Shown in pieces: positions 41,711 to 50,873 of a DNA stretch of 64,000 bases. Each line of letters begins with the position of its first letter. Positions within the stretch are counted from its first letter, which is position 1. Both the position numbers and the translations under genes were made by a program. The notes under the pieces were generated by a model that worked only from the letters and a program-made list of their open reading frames with translations, ran no database searches and was not told the DNA's origin. Source of the DNA: Chloroflexota bacterium (GTDB taxonomy: Bacteria; Chloroflexota; Anaerolineae; Anaerolineales; Anaerolineaceae); assembly GCA_012517865.1 (NCBI GenBank), contig JAAYUC010000023.1, forward strand, positions 1-64,000, in the 5' to 3' direction.

Positions 41711-43948
41711 TTAGCGCCGGCGGTTAAATTGCCCGCCGCGGTCGCCACGGTCTCCGCCGCGGCTGCCGCCCCGGCTTCCGCCGGAACCCGAGCCGCCGGA
41801 AGAACCCTTCTTGCGGTTGGCGTTGTCGTGCTCGCGGGCTTCCTCAGCGGTCCAGCCTTCCAAAAGCGCCTGGCGGCTGAGGCGAATCTTCCCGTCCGGG
41901 CTGATATCGGTCACCATCACAGAGAGCTCGTCGCCCACCTGGACGATGTCTTCCACCTTGTTCACGCGTTCACTGGCCAGCTGGGAAATATGCACCATGC
42001 CGTCCACACCGGGCAGAATTTCGATGAACGCGCCAAAATCGGTGACGCGCACGCACTTGCCGGTGTAGATTCTGCCGATTTCCGGCACTTCCACCATGCC
42101 CAGGATGCGTTCCTTGGCCTGTTCAAAACCTACGCCGTCTGTCGAGGCGATGTAAACCGTGCCGTCGTCATCAATATCAATCTTGGTGTGGGTTTCTTCC
42201 TGCAGGGCGCGGATGTTTTTTCCGCCGGGTCCAATAATCGCGCCGATTTTGTCCACCGGCACCTTGACCGTCTCGATGCGGGGCGCGTGCGGTTTCAGGC
42301 TCGGGTTGGGAGCCGCGATGGTCTCAAGCATGATATCCAGAATGCTGAAACGTGCCTCGCGGGCGCGTTCGAGGGCTTCCGCCATGATTTCGGGGGTAAT
42401 TCCCGCAATCTTGATGTCCATCTGCAGGGCAGTGATACCTTCGCGCGTGCCAGCCACCTTAAAGTCCATGTCTCCCAGGTGGTCTTCGGCCCCGAGGATA
42501 TCAGTCAGAATGACGTAGCGGTCACCGGATTTAATCAGACCCATTGCCACACCGGAAACAGGCGCCTTAATCGGAACGCCGGTATCCATCAGGGCCAGGG
42601 TAGAACCGCACACTGATGCCATCGACGAAGAACCGTTGGAAGAGAGCACCTCAGAAACCAGGCGCAGCGTGTAGGGGAAGCTTTTCTCATCCGGAATCAC
42701 CGGTACAAGGGCGCGTTCGGCTAGGGCGCCGTGCCCAATTTCCCGACGGGACTGCCCGCCGAGGCGTTTCACCTCGCCGGTGCTGTAGGGCGGGAAGTTG
42801 TAATGGTGCATGTAGCGCTTGGATTCCGTTTCCAACAGGTTGTCCAGTTCCTGGGCTTCCTTTGGGGTTCCCAAAGTGGCCAGGGTCAACACCTGGGTTT
42901 CTCCGCGGGTGAAGAGGCCGGAACCATGCGCGCGCGGGCTGATATCCACCTCGCAGGTAATCTCGCGGATTTCAGCGATACCGCGGTTATCCGGTCTTTT
43001 GCCTTCGTAAAGAATTCTATCGCGCACGATTTCTTTTTCCGCTTCGTCAAAAGCGGCGCCAAACGCAGCAGCCTGTTCCGGGCTGAGCTCCACGCCGGCA
43101 GCAGCTTCTTCCAGGTAGGCCTCGCGCAGCTGCGCGATTCCGCCGTACATGTTCTCTTTGGAATAGGGCTGGTCAAGAATTGCTCTCAGCCGGGCTTCAA
43201 TGCTGGCACGGGCCTGCGCGATTAATTCCGGGCTCAAAACTTTGAGTTCGACTTCCCTCTTCGGCTTGCCGACTTCGCGCGCCATGCGTTCCTGGAGGTC
43301 TACGACACTCTGAATTTCGCGGTGGGCAAGCTGCAGCGCTTCCACCATCAGGTCTTCGCCAACTTCCTGCGCGCCGCATTCCACCATCAGAATGGCTTCA
43401 CGGGTGCCGGCTACGCGCAAATCCAGCGCTGAGATTTCCATTTCGGGGATGGAAGGATTGACAATCAGTTTTCCATCCACGTAACCAATGCGCACGGCGC
43501 CGACCGGGCCACCAAAGGGAATGTCCGAAATCATCAGAGCCGCAGAGGCGGCATTGATGGCGAGCATATCCAGCGGGTTCTCAGTGTCGGCGGAGAGCGA
43601 CATGAGCACTACCTGAACTTCATTGCGCATGCCTTCCGGGAAGAGCGGGCGCAGCGGGCGGTCTGTCAGGCGGGCAATCAGCGTGGCTTCAGTGCTGGGT
43701 TTGCCTTCGCGCCGGAAGAAAGAGCCGGGGATTCGTCCGCCGGCATACATGCGTTCTTCGTAATCGACGGTCAGCGGGAAAAAGTCGGTGCCTTCGCGCA
43801 CGCCGCCCATGGTGGCCGCGGCCAGGATGATAGAATCGCCCTGACGCAGAGTTACTGCACCGCCAGCCTGTCTGGCAAGCCTGCCGGTTTCAAACGTCAG
43901 TTCTTTACCGCCCAGGGTGGTCTTAAAATATATAGCTTGTGGTTTCAT
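41711..43948 (-). CDS. pnp: Polyribonucleotide nucleotidyltransferase (PNPase)
   Basis: A 745-residue 3'-to-5' phosphorolytic exoribonuclease. Two RNase PH domains (FRREGKPSTEATLIARLTDRPLRP, DGTRE-like repeats, SSMASVCGSTLALMDTGVPIKAPV), then KH (IGAIIGPGGKNIRALQEET) and S1 (GRIYTGKCVRVTDFGAFIEILPG). The C-terminal tail is rich in Gly-Ser-Arg, an RGG-like addition. ATG 43948 follows AAAGGAC. It lies downstream of rpsO as in many bacteria, separated by a hairpin. Confidence 0.97.
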   Translation of the reverse strand: MKPQAIYFKTTLGGKELTFETGRLARQAGGAVTLRQGDSIILAAATMGGVREGTDFFPLTVDYEERMYAGGRIPGSFFRREGKPSTEATLIARLTDRPLRPLFPEGMRNEVQVVLMSLSADTENPLDMLAINAASAALMISDIPFGGPVGAVRIGYVDGKLIVNPSIPEMEISALDLRVAGTREAILMVECGAQEVGEDLMVEALQLAHREIQSVVDLQERMAREVGKPKREVELKVLSPELIAQARASIEARLRAILDQPYSKENMYGGIAQLREAYLEEAAAGVELSPEQAAAFGAAFDEAEKEIVRDRILYEGKRPDNRGIAEIREITCEVDISPRAHGSGLFTRGETQVLTLATLGTPKEAQELDNLLETESKRYMHHYNFPPYSTGEVKRLGGQSRREIGHGALAERALVPVIPDEKSFPYTLRLVSEVLSSNGSSSMASVCGSTLALMDTGVPIKAPVSGVAMGLIKSGDRYVILTDILGAEDHLGDMDFKVAGTREGITALQMDIKIAGITPEIMAEALERAREARFSILDIMLETIAAPNPSLKPHAPRIETVKVPVDKIGAIIGPGGKNIRALQEETHTKIDIDDDGTVYIASTDGVGFEQAKERILGMVEVPEIGRIYTGKCVRVTDFGAFIEILPGVDGMVHISQLASERVNKVEDIVQVGDELSVMVTDISPDGKIRLSRQALLEGWTAEEAREHDNANRKKGSSGGSGSGGSRGGSRGGDRGDRGGQFNRRR

Positions 43949-44073
43949 AGTGTCCTTTCGACTGGTTGCGCCAGTACAGGGACTGAAAGCTAACAATCAA
44001 TTCTGATTATTACCTTTCAATACCCGACTGGCAGATTGTTAATTTAATTCAATAATAACCGCAACAGGATATG

Positions 44074-44101
44074 TCCGCAAGCAGCGTGTACTGCTTGCGG
44101 A
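44074..44101 (-). other. rpsO-pnp intergenic hairpin
   Basis: TCCGCAAGCAG pairs with CTGCTTGCGGA with six loop bases and no T-run. In E. coli this gap has processing sites that control pnp; the stem here could serve the same purpose. Confidence 0.5.
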
Positions 44102-44144
44102 GCATTCTGCGCGGTTGGATCGCCATGAAGAAAACGGAAGTTGG

Positions 44145-44417
44145 TTACTTTTTCCGAATGTTGAGAGACTCGGTGAGGGCAAGGAAACGATCGTAATCTT
44201 TCTGGCGAAGGTAGGCCAACAAACGGCGGCGCTGACCGACCAGTTTGAGCAGCCCGCGGCGCGAGCTTTCATCGTGGCGGTTGGCGCGCAGATGGTTGGT
44301 GAGTTGGTTGATGCGCGTGGTCAGAAGGGCAATCTGAACCTCAGGCGAACCGGTATCACCAGGTTGGCGTTCGTACTTCTTGATAATTTCGCTTTTTTCA
44401 GCTTGGTTTAAAGACAT
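44145..44417 (-). CDS. rpsO: Ribosomal protein S15
   Basis: A 90-residue S15, complete, with [50 protein letters not shown] and the YRLI-like tail [10 protein letters not shown]. It binds 16S rRNA early in assembly. AGGAG precedes the ATG. A leader of about 75 bases lies between its promoter and start. Confidence 0.97.
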   Translation of the reverse strand: MSLNQAEKSEIIKKYERQPGDTGSPEVQIALLTTRINQLTNHLRANRHDESSRRGLLKLVGQRRRLLAYLRQKDYDRFLALTESLNIRKK

Positions 44418-44498
44418 GACGTCTGCTCCTAAAGAAAATTTTATGCAAGTCTCCTGGTGAGCAGCGCGAACCGCTCGCCGGACTAGTCACAGCCTGAT

Positions 44499-44525
44499 AT
44501 TATACCAGAATTAAAAATTACGCAA
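44499..44525 (-). promoter_or_regulatory. Promoter of rpsO-pnp
   Basis: Minus-strand extended -10 TGGTATAAT (44499-44507 as complement) with TTGCGT 15 bases upstream (44520-44525). The resulting leader can fold a GC-rich hairpin, as S15 autoregulatory leaders do. Confidence 0.6.
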
Positions 44526-44613
44526 GCCGCGGTGGAACCCGCGCTTTCCGGCGAGCTTTTGGCGCGCCCCGCGCACTGCCAGAGATTAACTTGCTGAACG
44601 CGGCCCGAGTTTG

Positions 44614-44634
44614 TCATCCTGAACGCAGTAAAGG
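44614..44634 (-). repeat. Dispersed short repeat, copy 1
   Basis: The minus strand reads CCTTTACTGCGTTCAGGATG, closely matching the copy at 49187. It lies in the 300-base gap between the NimA-like gene and rpsO, which otherwise holds only the rpsO promoter. Confidence 0.35.
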
Positions 44635-44716
44635 CTCTAAGGCAACGCGCTGGAATCTTTCTTCGCACGGATAAATCTGGCCGGCAGCGAAAAAACACCA
44701 CTCCGTGCAGCCGGCC

Positions 44717-45202
44717 TCACCGCGCCGCCCCAAGCTCCCTGGCTTCTTTACCGGTCATGTGCTCAATCCGCAGCTCCAGCGCAGAAAAACGCTCCCAGGC
44801 GCCCTCGATTTCCGCCTCGCCCTCCGCCAAGAAACCAGGCGAGTATTTTTGCACCAACAGGCGCAGCGCATGCCTTTTTTCCACCTCATCCGATAGAATT
44901 CTCACCCTTCCAAAGAGAATCACGCTGCGGTAATGGGTTGTGAAGGCAGCAGGGTCAGGCCGGTCCATCTGGACCACGCAAAAAGAAGCTTTGTCGTTCC
45001 TCGCGAGAGCGTCCAGCTTGTGACCGGACCTGGCGGTATGAAAGTATATTTTCCTCTCAGAGTAGGCGTAATTGAGCGGCACGGCGTAAGGATAGCCGCC
45101 GTCACCAGAGACTGCCAGCACCCCCGAAGTGCCGTTGTTGAGTATTTCCAGCGCTTCTTCCTCAGGAATTTGCTGGGCGTTTCTCCGCATTTCTCTGAAC
45201 AT
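44717..45202 (-). CDS. Pyridoxamine 5'-phosphate oxidase-fold flavoprotein (NimA-like)
   Basis: A 161-residue split-barrel protein. EEEALEILNNGTSGVLAVSGDGGYPYAVPLNYAY binds flavin, IYFHTARSGHKLDAL is the family motif. NimA-type members reduce nitroimidazoles; others bind FMN, F420 or heme, so the substrate is open. AGGAGG precedes the ATG. Confidence 0.85.
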   Translation of the reverse strand: MFREMRRNAQQIPEEEALEILNNGTSGVLAVSGDGGYPYAVPLNYAYSERKIYFHTARSGHKLDALARNDKASFCVVQMDRPDPAAFTTHYRSVILFGRVRILSDEVEKRHALRLLVQKYSPGFLAEGEAEIEGAWERFSALELRIEHMTGKEARELGAAR

Positions 45203-45408
45203 TATCGCTCCTCCTGACGCGCCTCCAGGAAATCCGCGCGCCGCCAGACAGATATTTTACATCCAATTACTGCCCGGCCTTCCTCGTCTGAAGCGGTACA
45301 GCCCCTTGTGCTCACAAGCACGAAGGTTCCTTCCCCTCATTTTCCAGTCATTCCCCGCACTGGATTGCAGTATACTTACCTAAAACACAGTTGATCAAGG
45401 GAGCTGCT

Positions 45409-47901
45409 ATGGATATTAACGGTTCAGAATTCTTCTTTGGACGCCAGTACGACCTTGCCGCGAAGCAAGTGCTGGCGGACAAACTCGTTTTTTATGACCC
45501 CACCGACCTGACTACCCACGCGGTAATCACTGGTATGACCGGCTCCGGCAAAACCGGTATGGGGATTATCCTCCTGGAAGAAGCAGCCCTTCAGGGCATC
45601 CCCGCGATTTTGGTTGACCCCAAAGGCGACCTGACCAATCATCTGCTGCACTTCCCGGATTTACTCCCGTCCGATTTTGCCCCCTGGATTGATGCGGACG
45701 CGGCCGCCAGAGAAGGCAAGACGGTTCAGCAGGCCGCCGAAGACGCGTCAGCTTCCTGGTCCAAAGGGCTGGCGGACTGGGGAATCGACAAAGCCCGCAT
45801 CGAAAAGCTGGCCAAAAGCGTGAATTACGCGATTTACACTCCCGGTTCAGACTCAGCCATCCCTGTAAGCATCCTTTCTTCCCTCAAATGTCCGGACATC
45901 AGCTGGAATGAAAACAAAGAAATGCTGCGCGAGAACATCGCCAGTACGGTCACAGCCCTGCTGGAGCTGGTGGGCTTCAAGAACATCGACCCTGTGCGGT
46001 CGCGCGAACACATTCTGCTCTCAAATATCTTCGAAAACGCCTGGAGCGCCGGCAAAGACCTTGATTTGGAAAGCCTGATTCTCCAAACCCAAAACCCTCC
46101 CTTCGAAAAGCTGGGCGTTTTCCCGGTTTCCAAGTTTTACCCGGAGAACGACCGCTTTGGGCTGGCAATGCTGCTGAACAACTTCCTGGCCGCGCCGGCC
46201 TTTGAAAGCTGGCTGCAGGGTCAGCCGCTGGATATTGGCGCCTTCCTCTACACGCCCGAAGGCAAACCCCGCCACAGCATCTTCTATCTGGCGCATCTGG
46301 CGGATGAGGAACGCATGTTCTTCATCACACTGCTCTACTCCGCGATTGAGACCTGGATGCGTACCCAGTCCGGCACCACCAACCTGCGCGCCCTGGTTTA
46401 TTTTGATGAAATCGTCGGCTACCTGCCGCCGATTTCGTCCCCGCCCAGCAAACCTATCATCCTGCGCATGCTCAAGCAGGCGCGCGCCTTTGGCGTGGGT
46501 CTGGTTTTGGCGACTCAAAACCCAATCGACCTGGACTATAAAGCGCTCTCCAACACCGGCACCTGGATAATCGGCAAGCTGCAAACCGACCAGGACAAGC
46601 AGCGTCTGCTCGACGGCCTGGACAGCCTGGCAGGAGGCCTGGACCGCTCTTACTTCGACAAAACCATCTCGGCGCTTGGCAAACGAGTATTTGTGCTGCA
46701 TAACGTGCATGCCAAGGCGCCGGTCGTGTTCACCACGCGCTGGGCGATGAACTATCTGCCCGGTCCCATCACCCGCAATAAACTGGACGACCTGAACCGC
46801 CTGGTCGGAGCGGAGGCGGCGTTGACTGCCGCTGCCGCGCCTTCCAGCGCAGGCGCGGCGGGCGCGGTCAGCGCCGCAGAGGTCAAGGGCGGCGCCAGGG
46901 CGGACCAGCCCGGCCTGACGGTGGAACCGAAACTTTCATCGAAGGTAGACGTGCACTACCTGCCGTTCGACCGTAATTTGAGCGAAGCGCTGCGCGAAGC
47001 CAGTACCAAACTGGGCGGAACCGCGTCCAACCCGCTTTACCATTACCAACCAGTGCTGATTGGTCAGGCAACGGTCTACTTCGCGAACCGCACCTACAAT
47101 GTGGATACCCAGACCAAAATTTGCGTGCAAATTCCCCGGCTGGAAGGCCGCGGCCTGGTCCGCTGGGAAGATTACCTGAGCGAACCCATTGATACCGCCT
47201 CGCTGGACCGCAGCCCCTTGCCCAACGCCACCTTCGGGGAACTGGTCTACCCGATGGACGACGAGCAAAATTTTGCCGCGCTTTCCAAAGACTTTATCGA
47301 ATGGGTTTACCGCTCCCAGACGCTCAAGCTGTTCAGCAACGACACCCTGAAGATGGTCTCCAATCCTGGCGAAAGCAGGGAGGCCTTTGAAGCGCGCTGC
47401 AAATCCGCGAGCGCGGGCAGCAGCTCCGACGGCGTCCAGAAAATCCGGGATAAATACGCCAAACTCAAGAAGACCATTGAAGACAAGAAGCTGCGCGAAG
47501 AACTGGAACTGGAGAAAGACCAGACCGTCCTGAAGCAGAGGCGCGGTGAGGAAGCTATCAAAGGCATTGAGAATGTCGCCAAGCTCTTCATGGGCCGCAG
47601 AAGCAATCTGAGCTCATCCATGAGTAAACGGCGCATGACCGCGACGGCAAAAGCCAACGTGAAGGAATCCGAAGAAATGATTCGGAAGTACGAAGCCGAA
47701 TTGGCAGACCTGGACGCGAAGATGGAACAGGAAATCCGCGACTTCCAGGAACAGGGCGCGCAGTCTGCCGGCATAATTCGCGAGGTGACAGTCGCCCCGC
47801 TTAAGAAGGATATCGTCCTGGAACTGTTTGGCCTCGGATGGAAGCCGTTCTATGCCTTTAAGAGCGGCAAAGAATGGCTGCTGATTTCAGGTAACAAATA
47901 G
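45409..47901 (+). CDS. HerA/DUF87-like ATPase with coiled-coil C-terminus
   Basis: An 830-residue protein. Walker A GMTGSGKTG lies at 42-50, LVYFDEIVGYLPPIS supplies Walker B, and LVLATQNPIDLDYKALSNTGTWIIGKLQTD is a sensor-like stretch of the HerA/VirB4 clan. Residues about 660-780 form a long charged coiled coil (KLKKTIEDKKLREELELEKD). ATG 45409 follows GGGAG. No NurA nuclease or other repair gene is adjacent, so a DNA-end or conjugation role cannot be assumed; it may pump or remodel DNA or protein. Confidence 0.78.
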   Translation: MDINGSEFFFGRQYDLAAKQVLADKLVFYDPTDLTTHAVITGMTGSGKTGMGIILLEEAALQGIPAILVDPKGDLTNHLLHFPDLLPSDFAPWIDADAAAREGKTVQQAAEDASASWSKGLADWGIDKARIEKLAKSVNYAIYTPGSDSAIPVSILSSLKCPDISWNENKEMLRENIASTVTALLELVGFKNIDPVRSREHILLSNIFENAWSAGKDLDLESLILQTQNPPFEKLGVFPVSKFYPENDRFGLAMLLNNFLAAPAFESWLQGQPLDIGAFLYTPEGKPRHSIFYLAHLADEERMFFITLLYSAIETWMRTQSGTTNLRALVYFDEIVGYLPPISSPPSKPIILRMLKQARAFGVGLVLATQNPIDLDYKALSNTGTWIIGKLQTDQDKQRLLDGLDSLAGGLDRSYFDKTISALGKRVFVLHNVHAKAPVVFTTRWAMNYLPGPITRNKLDDLNRLVGAEAALTAAAAPSSAGAAGAVSAAEVKGGARADQPGLTVEPKLSSKVDVHYLPFDRNLSEALREASTKLGGTASNPLYHYQPVLIGQATVYFANRTYNVDTQTKICVQIPRLEGRGLVRWEDYLSEPIDTASLDRSPLPNATFGELVYPMDDEQNFAALSKDFIEWVYRSQTLKLFSNDTLKMVSNPGESREAFEARCKSASAGSSSDGVQKIRDKYAKLKKTIEDKKLREELELEKDQTVLKQRRGEEAIKGIENVAKLFMGRRSNLSSSMSKRRMTATAKANVKESEEMIRKYEAELADLDAKMEQEIRDFQEQGAQSAGIIREVTVAPLKKDIVLELFGLGWKPFYAFKSGKEWLLISGNK

Positions 47902-47913
47902 CAGCAGTAAATT

Positions 47914-47947
47914 AAAAAAGCCCGCTGGAAAACCAGCGGGCTTTTTC
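47914..47947. terminator. Bidirectional terminator
   Basis: AAAAGCCCGCTGG pairs with CCAGCGGGCTTTT around GAAAA-type loop, with A- and T-runs, between two convergent genes. Confidence 0.88.
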
Positions 47948-47952
47948 TGCGC

Positions 47953-48930
47953 TCAGCGGGCGGGCGCCGCGGAAGCGACCGACCCATATTGATTTACTTC
48001 AAGCGTCCAGGCGCTGCCCGGCTCGGCTAACATGTACAGGTCCGCGTCCGATGTTGTGTAGGTGTAGGTATCCCCATTGGCGCTGAAATAAATCGTGTAC
48101 CGCTCCTCCTGCGTGCCGAAACGCTGGGTTTCGCTTAAGGAAGCGGAAGGCCAGTAAGGGTTCAGGTCCTGACCAGAGGCGACCAGCGTGTCAATGGGAA
48201 TCCACGCCAGGGTGGTGTAGGTACAGTAATTCTCGTACACCCGATACACACAGTCCTGAACCACCTGCCCGATGCCCGTGCCGGTATCTATGGTGTACGG
48301 TTCGCCGCAAACTTCAGTCGCGTTCGCGCGCGGTGTGTCGGAATTGTAGCGGTACTCCAGGCTGCAGCTTTGAATTTCCGCGCCCGCGGGGATGGAACTC
48401 TCCCAATCCCGTTCGCTCACCTGTTGGTATGCCAGAATTTGCAGGCTGCGCTGCCAGTTTCCGCCGCTGACGACCGCGCTAACCTGGTCCGTGCGGGTAA
48501 GATTGCTGATGAAAATTACCATCAAGAAACACAGCACAGCCAGCCCGAGGATGAGGAAAATCAGCACGCCGCGGGAAAGTTTTGGCGGCTCAGCAGGCTG
48601 CGCGGTTCCCTGCGCTTCAAGAATTCCCCCACTCTCGCGCACCTTGGCGCCCACAGTAATATCGCTGCCGCACTGCACGCAGGTTTGCGCCTCGGCCAGG
48701 TTGCGCGTGCCGCAGTAGGGGCAGTGTTTATCCGGGCCGCTTTGCGCCATCCGAATCAGAGCTTCATCTTTGATGAAATCGAAGGTGTCGGGGTCCACCT
48801 TGGTGAATTGCACATCAGGGGGTTGAGGAGCGCCGCAGCTGGTGCACGATTTTATCGCCCCGGGGTTTTGCGTCCCGCAGTGGTCGCAAGTCCATACCAG
48901 TTGAATGTAACCGAGAATCTTTTGTGCCAT
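47953..48930 (-). CDS. Membrane protein with two zinc ribbons
   Basis: A 325-residue protein. Two RanBP2/zinc-ribbon motifs lie in the cytoplasmic N-terminus (CDHCGTQNPGAIKSCTSCG and CPYCGTRNLAEAQTCVQCG). One transmembrane helix at about 120-145 (GVLIFLILGLAVLCFLMVIFI) is followed by a beta-rich outer domain with Cys pairs and many aromatic residues. AGGAG precedes the ATG. The function is unknown; such proteins may sense conditions outside and act through the zinc ribbons. Confidence 0.7.
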   Translation of the reverse strand: MAQKILGYIQLVWTCDHCGTQNPGAIKSCTSCGAPQPPDVQFTKVDPDTFDFIKDEALIRMAQSGPDKHCPYCGTRNLAEAQTCVQCGSDITVGAKVRESGGILEAQGTAQPAEPPKLSRGVLIFLILGLAVLCFLMVIFISNLTRTDQVSAVVSGGNWQRSLQILAYQQVSERDWESSIPAGAEIQSCSLEYRYNSDTPRANATEVCGEPYTIDTGTGIGQVVQDCVYRVYENYCTYTTLAWIPIDTLVASGQDLNPYWPSASLSETQRFGTQEERYTIYFSANGDTYTYTTSDADLYMLAEPGSAWTLEVNQYGSVASAAPAR

Positions 48931-49397
48931 GCCTGCTCCTCTTCAGTGGTGGGGGCGCGCTTAACACTATTATATCAAGCTGCGTAAACCGAAACAGGAT
49001 GACCTGTATATGCCGCGGTGAAAGCAGGCAAAGCTCCGGGGCATTCGGCAGGATTGTTCGCTTCGGTCAGGAGGACGAACAATTCAGCTCGGGGTAACGG
49101 AAACATTGGCTCAGGTTGAAAATAGGAATTTCAGCGCCAGCAAGCCAAGCAGCCGCGGCAGCCCGCCAGAAGCCTCAAAGTCAGTTCCTTCACTGTGCTC
49201 AGAACGAAAAGGCACGCCCGAAAATGACAAAGATTACTGCCGGGATGGTGAAAACGCGCTCTGGAGGACAGAGTCCTTCCGATGGATGCATGGGCAGGCC
49301 GGGATAACAGAAAATTTAGCCGCGGACTTAAAGTAAGCCGCCGTAGGCCGCCGCTTCCGAGTCCCGCGAAAATCACCCAAAGAGCGCACGCACCGGC
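48931..49397. other. Intergenic region with repeat remnants
   Basis: About 470 bases without a convincing gene on either strand. It holds ATTGTTCG (49053-49060) and its complement CGAACAAT (49076-49083) as an inverted repeat, a diverged copy of the short repeat at 44614, and the 12-mer AGAGTCCTTCCG, which recurs near 50.75 kb. It looks like decayed repeat or mobile sequence. Confidence 0.4.
49187..49207 (+). repeat. Dispersed short repeat, copy 2
   Basis: CCTTCACTGTGCTCAGAACG matches the inverse of the 44614 copy at most positions. Both copies are intergenic. Confidence 0.35.
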
Positions 49398-50027
49398 TTA
49401 AGGGCCCCTGGTCTCCGCCCCCTCATCATCCAGTGTTTTTTGCACGGCAGTCAGGCCTGCCAGCGCGAACAAAGCCGGCGACCCCAACGCCAGTGGAATG
49501 AAGTAGCGAACCGAAACAATACTGAGACCCGCGCCAAACAGCCCGCTGATTAGCACCAGCCAGGGCCGGGTGAGCATCAGTGCCAAAGCGTTTTTCCAGG
49601 CCAGTTTAAGTTTTTTCTCGTCCTGAAGGGTATAGCAGGCTAAAGAAAAGTACTGCCAGATGAAGTACAAAACCGCGACAATTGTGATGAGCACCACCAG
49701 CGCCGGCGCGAAGGCAAAGCTGCTGTTGGCATAAAACCAAAGCGTAAAGCCAAACACAGCTGCGGCTGCCAGGTTCAGCGCGCCCCACAGCAGGCTGCGC
49801 TTAATGTGCTGCCTGAAACCCTGCCACAGCCCGCCAATCCCGGTGCGCACACCGTGCGTCAGGTCGCGCGCCTGTTCAAAGACGCCAAACAGGCCTGGCG
49901 CGGCCAAAACCACCGTGAGGCTGAGCAGCACCGCGGTAAGGCTCACCAGCACCTGGTTAGCCCAGTCCCCCCACCACAAGGCAAAGGCTTTCCCGATGGA
50001 CTGAAAAGCATTCTTAAAATCTCGCAT
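49398..50027 (-). CDS. YesL/DUF624-like membrane protein
   Basis: A 209-residue membrane protein with five or six hydrophobic helices. Its layout (amphipathic start FKNAFQSIGKAFALWWGDW, helices, then a KLKLAWKNALALMLTRP loop) resembles YesL/DUF624, often near sugar ABC transporters, but none is adjacent. No clear ribosome site. Function unknown. Confidence 0.6.
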   Translation of the reverse strand: MRDFKNAFQSIGKAFALWWGDWANQVLVSLTAVLLSLTVVLAAPGLFGVFEQARDLTHGVRTGIGGLWQGFRQHIKRSLLWGALNLAAAAVFGFTLWFYANSSFAFAPALVVLITIVAVLYFIWQYFSLACYTLQDEKKLKLAWKNALALMLTRPWLVLISGLFGAGLSIVSVRYFIPLALGSPALFALAGLTAVQKTLDDEGAETRGP

Positions 50028-50129
50028 AGCCGCTCGCTGCGCTGATTATAATATACACAGCAGCCGCTGGGCCTGCCGCGCTGCCTGCGGTCCAAAGCAG
50101 CGCCAAAATAATGTCTGGGAGACGCAGCC

Positions 50130-50669
50130 ATGTTGTATCAAGAGAATTGTGTGCTTATCGTGGTAGACGCGCAGGGTAATCTGGCGCGCGTTGTCGCGGA
50201 AAGTGAAGCGGCGATCAGCCGGATACAGACGCTTATTAAAGCAGCGGATGTACTCAAGCTGCCTGTGCTGCTGACAGCGCAGTCCCCGCACAAAATCGGG
50301 CACACCATCCCGGAGGTTGCCAGCCTGCTGCCCGGCCAGGAAGAACTGTCCCGGGCAAGTTTTAGCTTTTTGGCGGATGAGGGCTGCCGCAGGGCTCTGG
50401 AAAGCATGGGCCGCCGGCAGGCCCTGCTTTGCGGCTTCGAAACGCACATTTGCGTGTACCAGAGCTCGGCAGACATGCTGGCGGCCGGGTATGAAGTTTA
50501 TGTTGCTGCCGACGCTGTTTCTTCCCGCAAGCCGGAGGATAAGCGTACCGCCCTCCGTGAAATTTCCGCGCTTGGCGGGCACGTCATCTCCACCGAAATG
50601 GCGCTCTTCTCCCTGCTGCGTCAGGCAAGCGACCCGCGATTTAAAGCCATTTCCTCCTTGATTAAATAG
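50130..50669 (+). CDS. Isochorismatase-family cysteine hydrolase
   Basis: A 179-residue protein of the isochorismatase fold. VLIVVDAQGNLARV carries the catalytic Asp, and ALLCGFETHICVYQSSADML carries the Cys nucleophile. Substrates in the family range from isochorismate to nicotinamide; this one cannot be assigned. GGGAGA precedes the ATG. Divergent from the YesL-like gene. Confidence 0.88.
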   Translation: MLYQENCVLIVVDAQGNLARVVAESEAAISRIQTLIKAADVLKLPVLLTAQSPHKIGHTIPEVASLLPGQEELSRASFSFLADEGCRRALESMGRRQALLCGFETHICVYQSSADMLAAGYEVYVAADAVSSRKPEDKRTALREISALGGHVISTEMALFSLLRQASDPRFKAISSLIK

Positions 50670-50873
50670 CGGTGCGCTTCCGCCCGCGCCCAAAAGCAGC
50701 CCGGCCGCCCGGCAGACGCCTCTCCGCCCCAAAGGCACCCATGCATAGAGTCCTTCCGCGAGGTTTACCAGTGGCCGCAGGCGGAGCCCGCGTATAAAGT
50801 TCATACACAGTTCTTATTTTTTACTGCCGGCGGTAATGGTATAGTATTAAGAGTTTTTACCCTGGAGGTATGT

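Noticed and set aside
41696..42616. 306-residue plus-strand frame opposite pnp
   Set aside because: Shadow of the pnp coding strand; low-complexity start, no family motif, and pnp is unambiguous.
45409..47901. Anti-phage defence system (HerA-type)
   Set aside because: No nuclease, sensor or other defence gene is adjacent; the flanking genes are a flavoprotein and a zinc-ribbon membrane protein.
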